Part shown: positions 47,662-57,671 of the stretch, piece after piece
Layout of the letters: the number at the start of each line of letters is the position of its first letter
Position numbering within the stretch: the stretch's first letter is position 1
Source: Aliidiomarina haloalkalitolerans
Lineage (GTDB): Bacteria > Pseudomonadota > Gammaproteobacteria > Enterobacterales > Alteromonadaceae
DNA: 64,000 nucleotides
Direction of reading: 5' to 3'
Assembly (NCBI RefSeq): GCF_003987315.1
Contig: NZ_PIPI01000001.1
Coordinates: 868,001 to 932,000, forward strand
Translations under genes and position numbers: made by a program
The notes under the pieces: generated by a model
The model's database searches: none
Seen by the model: the letters and a program-made list of their open reading frames with translations, nothing else
Told to the model about the DNA's origin: nothing

Positions 47662-49468
47662 GATATTTTGGTTGCGCCCACAAGCTTTGTGGCTGCTGAT
47701 TCCGTGGCTGTTTGTGCTGGTTCCACTCATTATCCTGAGAGTTCGCCAACGCTTAGGACTTGAACAAATTATTGCGCCTCATTTGCAGCAATTGATGATT
47801 CAAGGTCGACAACCCCACAGCAAACTGTGGCGCGGATTAGGTGGTATGGCATTCTTCGCAATACTCATCGTTGCGCTTGCCGGGCCAGCATTACATAAAG
47901 TCGACATGCCTGTGTTTAACCAGGACCGTGGTGCAGTCCTGTTGCTCGATGCCAGTATGCAAACTAGAGCGCAAGATATCGCGCCGGATCGATTTACCCA
48001 AATGCGCTTCAAAGCTATCGATTTAGTCGAGAAATTTAAAGACGGTCAGCTTGGTTTTATTGCTTACTCTGGTGATGCATTTGCGGTGAATCCGCTCACC
48101 CGCGACGGTGTGACCATTCTGCAAAACCTGCGAGTAATCACCCCAGAGATCATGCCCATCGAAGGCCATGATCCGGTTCTGGCCATGCAAGCAGCGATTG
48201 CGCAGTTAGCCAACGCAGGCTACCAAACTGGCGACATTTTTTGGTTAACCGCCGGTATTAATCAAAGCGACATGCAAGAACTGCGCACGTTACTCCGAGC
48301 CCACAGCTACCGCATTAATATCTTGGCGGTAGGAACTTCGGAAGGTGCACCGGTGCGCGACGCCCAAGGAGAGTTATTGAGAGATCAGCGTGGACGCGTC
48401 ATGTTGCCACGACTTATCCCGGATTATTTGCAGCGTATAAGCTCTGAAACCGGTGGTCGATTCCAAAGTATGACCGCCGACAACACTGACGTTGCCAATC
48501 TCTTCGCGCACGCTGAAGCATCCGCAAGTCGTCATGAAGGTGAAATCAGTGCGAGCGACCTAAGTGGCGAAATTTGGCTCGACGCTGGACCGTGGCTCGC
48601 CTTATTGTTGCTGCCCTGGTTATTACCACTTGCGCGTCGCGGACAACTATGGATGTGGCCAGCGCTAAGTTTGCTGGTATTGACGCAGATGCCAGTCACT
48701 GCCGTTGCGGCGTCAGAACCAAGTTCAACGGTGTCAGGACGTGATATACCTATTTGGCAGCGACCGTTTTTAACCCGCGAACAACAAGCTCAACAACTTT
48801 TCGATCAGGGTAACTACGTGGCTGCCGCAGAGAGGTTCAAAGACCCCATGCGCCGTGGTGATGCGCTCTATCGAGCCGGTGATTTTGCGGCGTCTGCAGC
48901 AGCTTATGCTCAATCTGCTGAGGGGAATGCGCAGGCACACTTTAATCGTGGTAATGCACTCGCTCAATTAGGTGACCTTGATGCTGCTCTTGCTGCCTAC
49001 GATGAGGGCCTCGCGTTAGCGCCCGATTGGCGTGAATTACAGGAAAATAAAGAACTCGTTGAAGCACTGCGAGACCAACAAGAAAAAGAGCAGCAACAAC
49101 AAGGTGAGCAACAGGAAAATGGTGAGCCTCAAGAAAGCGAAGACGGCCAACCCGAGCCTTCAGAAGAGCAAAGTTCGGAGCAAGACCAACAGAATCAAGA
49201 GCAATCGCAAGAGCCCAGTCAAGATGAACAAGCTCAAGAAGGACAAGAGTCAGAGCAAAACGATGCAGCACCTCAAGACCAAGACAGCGAAGGTCAAGAG
49301 CTCGCAGATGCAGACGCGATTGAGGTCGATAACTTGTCTGCTGAAGAGCGTGAAGAACTGCAGCAATTGCTCAATCGACTAAACGATGATCCGAGCTTAT
49401 TGTTGCAAAATCGACTGCGTCGCGAAGCACAACGTCGTCGACAACAGTTACCACCACGGGGATTTTAA
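47654..49468 (+). CDS. VWA and TPR fusion protein (BatB/BatC-like)
   Basis: 604 residues, starting 8 bp inside the preceding gene with CGGAGG upstream. Two N-terminal membrane helices, a VWA domain (about 93-290) and a third helix (about 320-345) are followed by TPR repeats (about 365-450, YRAGDFAASAAAYAQS and AHFNRGNALAQLGDL) and a Gln/Glu-rich tail (about 455-570). In many bacteria BatB and BatC are separate genes, so this looks like a fusion. The MIDAS is incomplete: D99-A-S101-M-Q103, with the third position Gln instead of Ser. Fourth member of the operon. Confidence 0.88.
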   Translation: MIEIFWLRPQALWLLIPWLFVLVPLIILRVRQRLGLEQIIAPHLQQLMIQGRQPHSKLWRGLGGMAFFAILIVALAGPALHKVDMPVFNQDRGAVLLLDASMQTRAQDIAPDRFTQMRFKAIDLVEKFKDGQLGFIAYSGDAFAVNPLTRDGVTILQNLRVITPEIMPIEGHDPVLAMQAAIAQLANAGYQTGDIFWLTAGINQSDMQELRTLLRAHSYRINILAVGTSEGAPVRDAQGELLRDQRGRVMLPRLIPDYLQRISSETGGRFQSMTADNTDVANLFAHAEASASRHEGEISASDLSGEIWLDAGPWLALLLLPWLLPLARRGQLWMWPALSLLVLTQMPVTAVAASEPSSTVSGRDIPIWQRPFLTREQQAQQLFDQGNYVAAAERFKDPMRRGDALYRAGDFAASAAAYAQSAEGNAQAHFNRGNALAQLGDLDAALAAYDEGLALAPDWRELQENKELVEALRDQQEKEQQQQGEQQENGEPQESEDGQPEPSEEQSSEQDQQNQEQSQEPSQDEQAQEGQESEQNDAAPQDQDSEGQELADADAIEVDNLSAEEREELQQLLNRLNDDPSLLLQNRLRREAQRRRQQLPPRGF

Positions 49469-49469
49469 A

Positions 49470-51224
49470 ATGCGCACATTGCTATCGCCTTCTCGCGCTT
49501 TGGTTTTCATCGGCACACTTGTGCTGTTAACGCTAATTACTTTAATGACCTTAACGCCTACAATGGCGGTACAAGCGAATCAGCTCAATGTCACAGCAAA
49601 CGTGGATAAAAATCCTGTCATTGCCGGTGAATCACTGCAGCTCACCATTCGTGCTGACCAGTCCCTGGCTCGCAACGCTCTCACTATTCCTAGTGACCTG
49701 GGTCGGTTAGTACTGCGGAATACAAGCTTTCAGCAGTCGATGAGTACGATTAATGGTCAAACTCAGCACGTGACTGAATGGCGCCTCACACTGCTTGCGC
49801 GTGAACCAGGCCGCACGACGATTCCCTCTTTTGTCGTTGCTGATGCACAAACTTCAGCAATTGAACTGGAGGTTTTAGAGCCTGTTGATACGGGGGAAGC
49901 ACCTGATTACTTTATTACATTAGAGGTGGATACCGAATCACCTTATGTCCAACAGCAAGTTCGTGCGCAATTGCGCTTGCACTTTGCGATGAATCCCGAA
50001 GGCGGCGGAATCAACTTTCCGGATGTCGAACACTTACAAATTGAGCAACTTGGTCAAGACCAACAAACCCAAGAGTTAATCGACGGTAAACGCTACCTTA
50101 TTATTACTCGCAACTATGCGCTTACCCCGCGTCGCAGTGGCGAACTAACTATACCGGCTATTTATTTTGATGGCCAAATTCGCCGCTTACCTGCAACCGG
50201 ATTCAGTGCACTCGGCCGCATCGAACAAGTGAGCATGAGCACCCGCCCAATTTCCTTAATGGTAAAGCCGCGGCCATCTAATTGGGTCGGTAACTGGCTG
50301 CCGACGCCTCGATTAACACTAGAAGAACAGTGGGAGCCGGACAATCAGACCTTTACCGTCGGCGAGCCAATTACTCGACGAATTACCCTTACCGCGGCCG
50401 GCTTGCGGTCAGAGCAGCTTCCTGAAGTAAGCGTTGACTACCCTCACGGGCTAAGAGTCTACCCTGATCGCGGTCAAAGCGAACAAGTCGCGACCCGGGG
50501 TACGCAATTGGCACGTATAGTCTATGCAACGGCTATTGTGCCTGCCGCGCCGGGTGAATTCGAACTACCGGAAGTGCGAGTACCATGGTGGAACACAGAA
50601 GCTGATCGAGCCGAGGTTGCTGTCCTTCCAGCGCGCACAATTAACGTGATTGAACCTCCCGGAGGACTTACGGTGCCTGGCTCGATCGTCGATCCAGAAC
50701 CCGTTCAAGCTGATCCGCAAGAACTGCAACCGAGCCTTCCTGAGCAGCCCGCTGAGCAGGTCGAACGTGCGAGTTGGTGGCGATGGCTTGCTGCGGCATT
50801 TGCAGGCCTCTGGCTGTTGACCTGCGCCCTTCTGGTCTATTTTTGGCGACGCACGGCGGCCACTAAGAAAAAAACAACGAGCAATCAACAGATTCCTGTG
50901 CACGCTCGTGAGCCTTTGCAAAATTTAAAGCAAGCCTGTATGAAAAATCGCGCTAGCGCTGCTCGTAAAGCCTTACTTGTGTGGCACCATAGTCGCACCG
51001 GCAAGGTCGCCAAAGGATTGAGCGACGTCAGTCGTCACCTTTCCGATTATGAGGGGCATGAGAGTTTAATCACAGCCATCAACACCCTTGAGGAAAGCCT
51101 TTATAGCGCCAATAAGCCAGACTGGAATGAAGGTAAGGTGCTTTGGTCAGCAATTCAAAAGCTGCATCAAACAGGTAGCAAAAAAGCAGCGCAACCGAAG
51201 TTACCGCCGCTTTATCGGGTCTAA
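49470..51224 (+). CDS. BatD family protein
   Basis: 584 residues from ATG 49470, one base after the previous stop; a longer in-frame start at 49386 lies inside that gene. A signal peptide or anchor (about 12-35) is followed by a long periplasmic part of beta-sandwich repeats (NQLNVTANVDKNPVIAGESL at the start), typical of BatD. A transmembrane helix follows (about 432-455, WRWLAAAFAGLWLLTCALL), then a cytoplasmic helical tail of about 125 residues. Last gene of the moxR operon, followed by a strong hairpin. Probably scaffolds the VWA proteins at the membrane; this role is inferred from operon conservation. Confidence 0.88.
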   Translation: MRTLLSPSRALVFIGTLVLLTLITLMTLTPTMAVQANQLNVTANVDKNPVIAGESLQLTIRADQSLARNALTIPSDLGRLVLRNTSFQQSMSTINGQTQHVTEWRLTLLAREPGRTTIPSFVVADAQTSAIELEVLEPVDTGEAPDYFITLEVDTESPYVQQQVRAQLRLHFAMNPEGGGINFPDVEHLQIEQLGQDQQTQELIDGKRYLIITRNYALTPRRSGELTIPAIYFDGQIRRLPATGFSALGRIEQVSMSTRPISLMVKPRPSNWVGNWLPTPRLTLEEQWEPDNQTFTVGEPITRRITLTAAGLRSEQLPEVSVDYPHGLRVYPDRGQSEQVATRGTQLARIVYATAIVPAAPGEFELPEVRVPWWNTEADRAEVAVLPARTINVIEPPGGLTVPGSIVDPEPVQADPQELQPSLPEQPAEQVERASWWRWLAAAFAGLWLLTCALLVYFWRRTAATKKKTTSNQQIPVHAREPLQNLKQACMKNRASAARKALLVWHHSRTGKVAKGLSDVSRHLSDYEGHESLITAINTLEESLYSANKPDWNEGKVLWSAIQKLHQTGSKKAAQPKLPPLYRV

Positions 51225-51232
51225 AACCAGCC

Positions 51233-51263
51233 CCCGAAGCCTCAAGATTCATGAGGCTTCGGG
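51233..51263. terminator. Strong hairpin between convergent batD and sohB
   Basis: 12-bp perfect stem CCCGAAGCCTCA / TGAGGCTTCGGG (51233-51244, 51252-51263), 7-nt loop. No U-run on either strand, so termination may be weak or factor-dependent. It fills the 45-bp gap. Confidence 0.5.
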
Positions 51264-51269
51264 ACTAAT

Positions 51270-52280
51270 TTAATAGCGCCAGAAACTGAAGCGCTCGAAC
51301 CACTTCATTAACAAGCGATCAATGGTCGTTTGCGCACCATGCGCAAGCTTATTCGCCAGCTTAAGTTTCTCTTTATATTCCACTTTAAATAATCGCGCTT
51401 CTTTATTTAAGGCTAGTAACAAATCATCACTGGTACTAATTTCGTCAATAAGCCCCTTCTCGAGTGCTGGTGTTCCATACCAAATCTCCCCCGTTGCGAC
51501 GGCATCAATGTCCAGACTCTGGCGATGTTCTTGGACGAAGTTTTTAAACAGGCCATGAACATCTTCAAGATCTTGCTGAAACTTTTTGCGACCTTGCTCG
51601 GTATTCTCGCCGAATACGGTTAGCGTTCGTTTAAACTCTCCCGCCGTGAGTTGTTCAAAATCGATGTCATGGCTCTTTAACCAACGGTGAAAGTTCGGTA
51701 ATTGCGCTAAGACACCTATCGAGCCGAGCACAGCAAACGGAGCAGCGACAATGCGGTCGGCAATACAGGCCATCATGTAGCCGCCGCTGGCAGCAACTTT
51801 ATCGACTGCGACCGTTAAATGGATTTCTGCATCGCGCAAGCGCTTCAGTTGCGCTGCTGCTAAGCCATAACCATGGACAACACCGCCTGGACTTTCCAAA
51901 CGAACAACCACTTTGTCTTCTTTTGGGTTAGCGACAGCAAGTACAGCCGTCACTTCACGGCGTAATGATTCCGTCTCTTTTGCATCCATCGAACCTTTAA
52001 AGTCGATGACAAACACGCGTTGGCTGTCGTTATCCTTTGGCTTTTCTTTCTTCGCCGCTTTCTCTGCCTGTTTCCGCGCTTTTGGGCTAAGCATTGCAAA
52101 CTGCATACGCTGTTGTATGTCTTTTAAATCTTCACTTAAATTGTGAATATGCAATTCGCCCTTTTTCTCTTTTTGTCGCTCCGCTGCATTAAATATCATG
52201 CCAAGAATTATAATAATGGCGACCACTATCGTGATTGTTTTCAGTAAAAATACACCGTACTCAGTTAAGTATTCGATCAT
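51270..52280 (-). CDS. sohB: Inner-membrane serine protease SohB
   Basis: S49-family peptidase (signal peptide peptidase A type) anchored at the inner membrane. It is 336 residues (E. coli 349). An N-terminal membrane segment (about 12-30) precedes a charged linker (about 35-87) and the protease domain. Catalytic Ser165 is in DKVAASGGYMMA; the GSIGV motif and the Lys in LTAGEFKRTLTVFG complete the Ser-Lys dyad. Convergent with batD and divergent from the preceding intergenic region. Substrates unknown. Confidence 0.94.
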   Translation of the reverse strand: MIEYLTEYGVFLLKTITIVVAIIIILGMIFNAAERQKEKKGELHIHNLSEDLKDIQQRMQFAMLSPKARKQAEKAAKKEKPKDNDSQRVFVIDFKGSMDAKETESLRREVTAVLAVANPKEDKVVVRLESPGGVVHGYGLAAAQLKRLRDAEIHLTVAVDKVAASGGYMMACIADRIVAAPFAVLGSIGVLAQLPNFHRWLKSHDIDFEQLTAGEFKRTLTVFGENTEQGRKKFQQDLEDVHGLFKNFVQEHRQSLDIDAVATGEIWYGTPALEKGLIDEISTSDDLLLALNKEARLFKVEYKEKLKLANKLAHGAQTTIDRLLMKWFERFSFWRY

Positions 52281-52384
52281 TGAAAAACATCCTTACTTCA
52301 AAGTTTTGGTCATCGTTTGCATGGTTGCAGTATGTGAACATTTACGCCGTGATGCAACCATATCCGCACTCGTGTGCGACCTAA

Positions 52385-52415
52385 TAAAAAAGGGCTAGCA
52401 TCGCTGCTAGCCCTT
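52385..52415 (-). terminator. Intrinsic terminator downstream of the lipase gene
   Basis: 11-bp perfect stem AAGGGCTAGCA / TGCTAGCCCTT (52390-52400, 52405-52415), loop TCGC, with a U-run on the minus strand. Confidence 0.88.
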
Positions 52416-52435
52416 CTATCAGTGCTTAATTGCCT

Positions 52436-54877
52436 TTACTGAAGCAATTGTGGTGTCACCATCAGGATACGAGCACCTGATTCGAAGTACACACCAATCG
52501 ACTGTTGCATGTCTTGAGTAATCGCAGCACGTGTGTCTGGGTTGGCATCTGCGTCTGCTGGGTTCAACAGCGACGAGTGTCCAGCACCAACATAGCGAGC
52601 TGCACCACTAATTGGGTTGCCGTCTTGTGACTGGGTTGGGCCAGAAATAAACGGTAAACCAAGTTCACGAATTAACGGTAAAGTACCGCCAAGTGGGTGC
52701 GGCGTGCTGTTCGGTACAACTTTGTCACCATTCGCTTGAATGAGATACAACGGAGTGCCTGTCGCACGTAATTTCGCGGCATAGTTAATCGGGTCACCGG
52801 AGTCAACCACAGTTTGTGCTGCAAATTGGAACTGGCCTAAGGTCGCTTGTAACTGCGCTTGGTCAGCTGAAGTGGCAACACCACCCTGATAGAAGCGAAC
52901 GTAAGCAACTGGTAAGAAGTCCATGAAGGCAAGGCTTTGTGGATCAATACCTTCACTCATAGCTTCTTGAATCGCATAGTTACGGAAGCTCTCAAATGAC
53001 TGGAACGCAATTTGACCACCGATAACTGGTCCAAAACGTTCAGAAGCAACTAGGAATGGTGCAATACCGCCACCTGGCATACCTAATGAACCCGCTTGCA
53101 CTTGGAACAAGCCTTGTGCTTGCGCAAGATCACCGGTTAACGGAGTATTTGCCACTGCCATAAAGTTAGTACCAGCAATTGCACCGAGCGAGTGACCAAC
53201 AAACTTCACATTCGTTGGGTTAATCAAAACACCAGCAACATCTGAGAAGTTTAGGCCAACACGCAAACCAAGTAAGTCAGCTGAAGACTGGCGCAAGTTA
53301 TCACGCGCAGTTAACAAACTTGCTAGGTTCAAGTAATCAGTTGGCGAGCCACCCTCACCGGTCGTCGCATTAATCACACGAACCACGTTGCCAGAAGCAT
53401 CGGTAATTTCAAAACCACGCTCACCGTGTAATGGATGGTCAATTGCCACAACTGCGTGACCTGACACCGCTAAAGTACCAGCGATCGGCAAGAAGTTCTC
53501 TTTTGAACCCGTGATACCGTGTTGGAAAATAACGACCGGCCAGCCGCCTGCAGGCATAGTGATCGGGTCCATACCCAGTTGAGCACGCACTGCGTTCACC
53601 ACTGTGACGTCAGGGACAGACATCCATAACGGTACAGAGTTAATCGTGGTAGGACGTGGAATTGGGTTGAACTTCGTTAAGTGACGGAAACGGTCAAGTT
53701 GCGCCAATGCTGAACCTGCTGCCGCTTCATATGGAATTTGCCCTGCTAAGGCTGCTGGGTTACCAAGCAACGCTGGATCAAGACCCATGCCGACAAGCTC
53801 TTCAACGGTCACTTGACCAGATTGAACACCAATAATGATTGACGCTGGGCTAACAAAGCCTGCACGCCAGTGGTCATTCAATGGCGCAGTTGGATTTTCT
53901 GCACTTGGGATCGGGCTGTAGTAAGGCAGAGTAACCTGACCGCCGTAAATCTGCGCTGCACTGGCAACCACAAAGCTTTGACCCATTTCAGGCGTTAAAC
54001 CAAGCAGGCTCGCTGCAGTTTGACCGGTCGGGAATGTGCTCATGCTCGGACGCAAGTCTTCGCGCAACAGCAATTGCTTGGTGACGTCGAGAACATCGTT
54101 CACAGACTGAGTCGTGAATCCTGAACTGTAAATTACGCTATCAGTTTGCACACCCGCTTGACCTAATACCGCATGGTAGCTGTTAATAATGCCTTGGAGT
54201 TGTGACTCTTGGCTTCCATCAGCACCAACTGGAGCAGTTGCCCGCGGCTTGCTTAAAAGGTAGTAGGTTGAAGATGGACGCACTGGGCGACCAAGTTCAT
54301 CGACAATGCTGTCTGTTAATGCCGCAATATAGCCAGTTTTTGGCTCATAAGGACGCAGCGGAATCACTTGAATTTGGCCACCGCTGAATACAACCGTAAA
54401 GTCTTGACCATGTTGCAGCTCGGCGACAAATTTACAGGCAGTACCTGACGGGCGAGTCATACATTCTGAGTCGCGCGTATCGCCACCCATCACGACTTTA
54501 AACACACGTACAGAACCGGCGGCTTCAACTGAGCTCGCGCGGATACCAATTTGTCCATTACCGTTTGGATCGTCTGGCAAAGTGAATCCAAAGGTCAAAG
54601 GCATGGCGGTAGACCAACCATCCAATGCGTTGATGGCATTCTGTGGGTTACTGAAATCGGTAGCATCCGGAACTGGAATGTTCAGGGTACCGTCAGTTGT
54701 ACCACCTAACAAAATATCACTTGGCACTGGTAAGTTGCCCGCACCCGGGTCAAACGCTACGCGCGCAAATGGGATTTGCACATCTTCTTGAGTCACCGGA
54801 GCTCGATCACCGTCGGCGCCACAGGCTGATAAGCCAATTGCTGAGGTGATTGCTAAAGACAAAAACAGTTTTTTCAT
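52436..54877 (-). CDS. VolA/Pla-1-like surface lipoprotein lipase
   Basis: Exported lipase, probably displayed on the outer membrane. It is 813 residues. The signal peptide ends in lipobox GLSAC (Cys19). The N-terminal domain (about 35-230, PFARVAFDPGAGNLPVPSD) matches the bacterial lipase N-terminal family seen in Vibrio VolA and Aeromonas Pla-1. The alpha/beta-hydrolase domain has an oxyanion HGITGSKEN motif and nucleophile GHSLGA (Ser563). VolA cleaves lysophospholipids to release fatty acids; that substrate here is inferred from family resemblance. It stands alone with a terminator behind it and yciK divergent in front. Confidence 0.88.
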   Translation of the reverse strand: MKKLFLSLAITSAIGLSACGADGDRAPVTQEDVQIPFARVAFDPGAGNLPVPSDILLGGTTDGTLNIPVPDATDFSNPQNAINALDGWSTAMPLTFGFTLPDDPNGNGQIGIRASSVEAAGSVRVFKVVMGGDTRDSECMTRPSGTACKFVAELQHGQDFTVVFSGGQIQVIPLRPYEPKTGYIAALTDSIVDELGRPVRPSSTYYLLSKPRATAPVGADGSQESQLQGIINSYHAVLGQAGVQTDSVIYSSGFTTQSVNDVLDVTKQLLLREDLRPSMSTFPTGQTAASLLGLTPEMGQSFVVASAAQIYGGQVTLPYYSPIPSAENPTAPLNDHWRAGFVSPASIIIGVQSGQVTVEELVGMGLDPALLGNPAALAGQIPYEAAAGSALAQLDRFRHLTKFNPIPRPTTINSVPLWMSVPDVTVVNAVRAQLGMDPITMPAGGWPVVIFQHGITGSKENFLPIAGTLAVSGHAVVAIDHPLHGERGFEITDASGNVVRVINATTGEGGSPTDYLNLASLLTARDNLRQSSADLLGLRVGLNFSDVAGVLINPTNVKFVGHSLGAIAGTNFMAVANTPLTGDLAQAQGLFQVQAGSLGMPGGGIAPFLVASERFGPVIGGQIAFQSFESFRNYAIQEAMSEGIDPQSLAFMDFLPVAYVRFYQGGVATSADQAQLQATLGQFQFAAQTVVDSGDPINYAAKLRATGTPLYLIQANGDKVVPNSTPHPLGGTLPLIRELGLPFISGPTQSQDGNPISGAARYVGAGHSSLLNPADADANPDTRAAITQDMQQSIGVYFESGARILMVTPQLLQ

Positions 54878-55012
54878 GAGGTATCCCCAATCCTTGTTGT
54901 TCTATTTATCGCGCTGGGACAGCAAATGCTGACTTTCAGCAAACGTTAACAGAAAGTTATACACTTCTGCTAATGATTATTAAAGATTTTTCGTAACTCG
55001 TGCGCACATTTA

Positions 55013-55041
55013 CTGAGTTAATTCGCAAAAAAAGGTACAAT
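55013..55041 (+). promoter_or_regulatory. Probable yciK promoter
   Basis: CTGAGT (55013-55018), 17-bp spacer, TACAAT (55036-55041), about 32 bp before the yciK start. The -10 is good, the -35 weak. Confidence 0.45.
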
Positions 55042-55073
55042 ATCGTTACAAGTTTAAACCTAAAGTTGAAATT

Positions 55074-55826
55074 ATGCAGCAATATCAATCCTATCAAGCA
55101 CCAGCAGATGCGCTTGCTGGTAAAGTTATCCTTGTTACTGGGGCTGGCGACGGCATTGGTCGTGAAGCCGCTTTAACTTACGCTAAACACGGCGCAACCG
55201 TTATTCTACTAGGTCGGACAACGGCAAAATTAGAAGCGGTTTACGATGAAATTGAACAACTCGGTGCTCCTCAACCGGCAATTATTCCGCTCGACATGAA
55301 GGGTGCGACAGAAAGTCACTACCGCGACATGGCTGCAACAATCATGGATCAGTTCGGTCGTTTGGATGGTCTCCTACACAATGCATCCATTCTTGGTGTT
55401 TTATCACCGTTTGCGCATATCGATAGCGCCAGCTTCCAAGACGTGATGCACGTCAATGTGACCGCGCAAATGATGATGACCAAGGCATTATTGCCTGCAC
55501 TGCTTGCAGCGCCAGCCGCGTCAGTCGTGTTCACCTCCTCTGGCGTTGGTCGCAAAGGTCGAGCTCATTGGGGTGCGTATGCAATTAGCAAGTTTGCCAC
55601 CGAAGGGATGGCGCAAGTATTAGCTGACGAATATGAGAACTCGACTCTTCGGGTGAATGTGATTAACCCCGGCGCAACACGCACAAAAATGCGTGCCAAA
55701 GCTTACCCAGCTGAAAATTCAGACAAGTTGAAGACGCCTGCAGACCTGATGCCGTTGTATTTGTACTTAATGAGCGACGATAGTAAGGCGATTACCGGAG
55801 GATCGTTCGATGCGCAAAGTCATTAG
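55074..55826 (+). CDS. yciK: YciK family SDR oxidoreductase
   Basis: Short-chain dehydrogenase/reductase of unknown substrate, 250 residues as in E. coli YciK (252). The cofactor motif is TGAGDGIG (22-29), NNAG-like LHNAS near 101-105, catalytic Ser155/156, Tyr169 and Lys173 in YAISK. It ends AITGGSFDAQSH in place of the classical SDR C-terminus, as the family does. The next gene, an S1/P1 nuclease, starts 17 bp inside its 3' end, so the two are co-translated. Confidence 0.93.
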   Translation: MQQYQSYQAPADALAGKVILVTGAGDGIGREAALTYAKHGATVILLGRTTAKLEAVYDEIEQLGAPQPAIIPLDMKGATESHYRDMAATIMDQFGRLDGLLHNASILGVLSPFAHIDSASFQDVMHVNVTAQMMMTKALLPALLAAPAASVVFTSSGVGRKGRAHWGAYAISKFATEGMAQVLADEYENSTLRVNVINPGATRTKMRAKAYPAENSDKLKTPADLMPLYLYLMSDDSKAITGGSFDAQSH

Positions 55827-56610
55827 TGGATTGATTATTGCGGCCTTGCTCGTGTTACCAATGCGTGCATTTACGTGGGGCTTTCAAGGGCACGAATACA
55901 TTGGCGCCTTGGCTTGGGAATATTTAACGCCAGAAGGAAAAGTCTGGGTTGAGGAACGCCTCGCGCTCGTCAATGAGCCTTCGCTAAGTAAGGTAACAAC
56001 CTGGGCCGACCGAGTACGAGGCTCTGAAGAAGGTTTCGCACTTGGTCCCTTGCACTTCGCTAACATTGACCCAGAATCCGATGAGTTTGACATGCAACGC
56101 GATTGTCCAAATCGGCGCTGTGTTGTCGGTGCCCTGCTTGATGACCTCGCAGTTATGGCCGATGCAAACCAAAGCAAACAGGCTCAAGCAGAAGCATTGC
56201 GGACGTTCACGCATTGGATTACCGACATGCACCAGCCATTACACATGGGCTATGCACGCGACCGCGGTGGTAACGATATCCGCATTACTTTCTTTGGAAC
56301 CGAGCAAAACCTGCATCGTTTGTGGGATACTGTCATGATTCGAGGCATGGACAAACTGCTTAGCCCAGCTGAACAAGCCGCAGCGAACCCACTACCCGCG
56401 ATCGGCATTCAAGCCGACTGGGAAGCGTCCGTTGTTGACTGGGCCAATCACTCATTTGCACTCGCTCGCGAATTTGCCTATGCCGAACTCGAACCAGGTG
56501 AAGCAATTGGCGAAAGCTACTTTGAGCAAGCTCGGCCAGTCATTGAACAGCAATTAGTTCTTTCAGCTCAGCGCATGGCGATGATTATCAACGCCATCGC
56601 GGCAGATTAA
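55810..56610 (+). CDS. S1/P1 nuclease
   Basis: Exported trinuclear-zinc nuclease acting on single-stranded DNA or RNA. It is 266 residues. After a 22-residue signal peptide the mature chain starts Trp23-Gly-Phe-Gln-Gly-His28, matching the Trp1/His6 zinc ligands of P1 nuclease. Other ligands are in TTWADRVR, GPLHFANID, HWITDMHQPLH and GGNDIRITFFG...HRLWD. Most bacterial members are periplasmic or secreted and scavenge nucleotides. The start overlaps yciK by 17 bp with a GGAGG-like site in the overlap. Confidence 0.92.
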   Translation: MRKVISGLIIAALLVLPMRAFTWGFQGHEYIGALAWEYLTPEGKVWVEERLALVNEPSLSKVTTWADRVRGSEEGFALGPLHFANIDPESDEFDMQRDCPNRRCVVGALLDDLAVMADANQSKQAQAEALRTFTHWITDMHQPLHMGYARDRGGNDIRITFFGTEQNLHRLWDTVMIRGMDKLLSPAEQAAANPLPAIGIQADWEASVVDWANHSFALAREFAYAELEPGEAIGESYFEQARPVIEQQLVLSAQRMAMIINAIAAD

Positions 56611-56626
56611 ATCGACGTACTGCGGG

Positions 56627-57562
56627 TTAGTCTCTAACCTGCAAGCGCAGGCGGACTCGTTCACTGTTCGCCTGCCAGTTCCCTTCCGAATACGCCATAT
56701 GCAATTCAGTTAAAGGCGTTTCTTCCCCAGAACGGTATATTCTTATCCGCAATTCTTCTGGATCGTACACGTTACCAAGCACTTGTATTTCATGCCCAAA
56801 AAACTGTGAGCCGTCAGCATCCATCAGAGCGACACGCTGCTCATGATCGTTTAGCGGTTGTCTTGTCGATGCAGAAATCCAGGCTTCATCATCACTCGCA
56901 TTAGCTCCCGCTGGTAAAAACTGAATATCAGCCGTGAAAAAGCGGATACGTTCATTCACCACAGGTACACCGTCAACTTGACCAATAATTTGTTCACCTT
57001 GGCTGGTAACTGCAACATCGTCGACTGCATATTGATATGGATTCAAAGTTAACCTCGTCTGCCAATGAACTTCTTCACCATACTCATCAATAAAAGAACA
57101 GTATTCTCCGCGACGCTCACCTAAGAACTCAGTCTCACTTGCTGTCCAGCGCACTTCACAGCCCTCTAAAGCCACAAGATTTTCTAATGAGGCCTCCGAG
57201 AAAGAAGATGACTCCAATACCCCAGCATAGGTTTGCGCAGTCAGCGGATAAATCATTTGCTGGATACTACCGTCACGATTTTGCTGAAAACGGAGTAACT
57301 GAAAACGATAACCCTGTTGTGGCTGACTCAACCATGATTGTTGCACCACAATCGCTGGCCTACCCTGCTCTTCACGGACAACTCGATGTTTAAGTAAGAT
57401 GGGCGGCTGGCCGCTACCACCATGCTCAATGATAAAACGCATGTTGGAAAAATCACCTTGCATCCAGGTCGCGAGCCGCTCAATAGTTTGATCGGCCGAG
57501 TGATCCGAAGTCGAAGCTGAAACGAAAAATAAACTAGCAACAGAAATGGTCAATAAAGACAA
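56627..57562 (-). CDS. CpcT/CpeT-like family protein, exported
   Basis: 311 residues. The start is TTG 57562, with AGGA eight bases upstream. A signal peptide (about 1-16) precedes a segment resembling the CpcT/CpeT family: ERLATWMQGDFSNM, a PAIVVQQSW... YRFQLLRF stretch and GCEVRWTASETEFLG...GEYCSF with two conserved cysteines. Cyanobacterial members attach phycobilins to phycobiliproteins; no pigment genes are expected in this organism, so that activity is unlikely and only the beta-barrel fold should be assumed. It is convergent with the nuclease gene (16 bp gap) and divergent from the Ycf48-like gene. Confidence 0.6.
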   Translation of the reverse strand: MSLLTISVASLFFVSASTSDHSADQTIERLATWMQGDFSNMRFIIEHGGSGQPPILLKHRVVREEQGRPAIVVQQSWLSQPQQGYRFQLLRFQQNRDGSIQQMIYPLTAQTYAGVLESSSFSEASLENLVALEGCEVRWTASETEFLGERRGEYCSFIDEYGEEVHWQTRLTLNPYQYAVDDVAVTSQGEQIIGQVDGVPVVNERIRFFTADIQFLPAGANASDDEAWISASTRQPLNDHEQRVALMDADGSQFFGHEIQVLGNVYDPEELRIRIYRSGEETPLTELHMAYSEGNWQANSERVRLRLQVRD

Positions 57563-57671
57563 AATTTACTTCCTTTCTCGCCACCGAATGGCGGCTTTGT
57601 TTGTGTAATAGCGAGATTCTTGGCACTATATCATAAGCTGATTCACGCATTAAAAAGAGATTCTGTGACCT

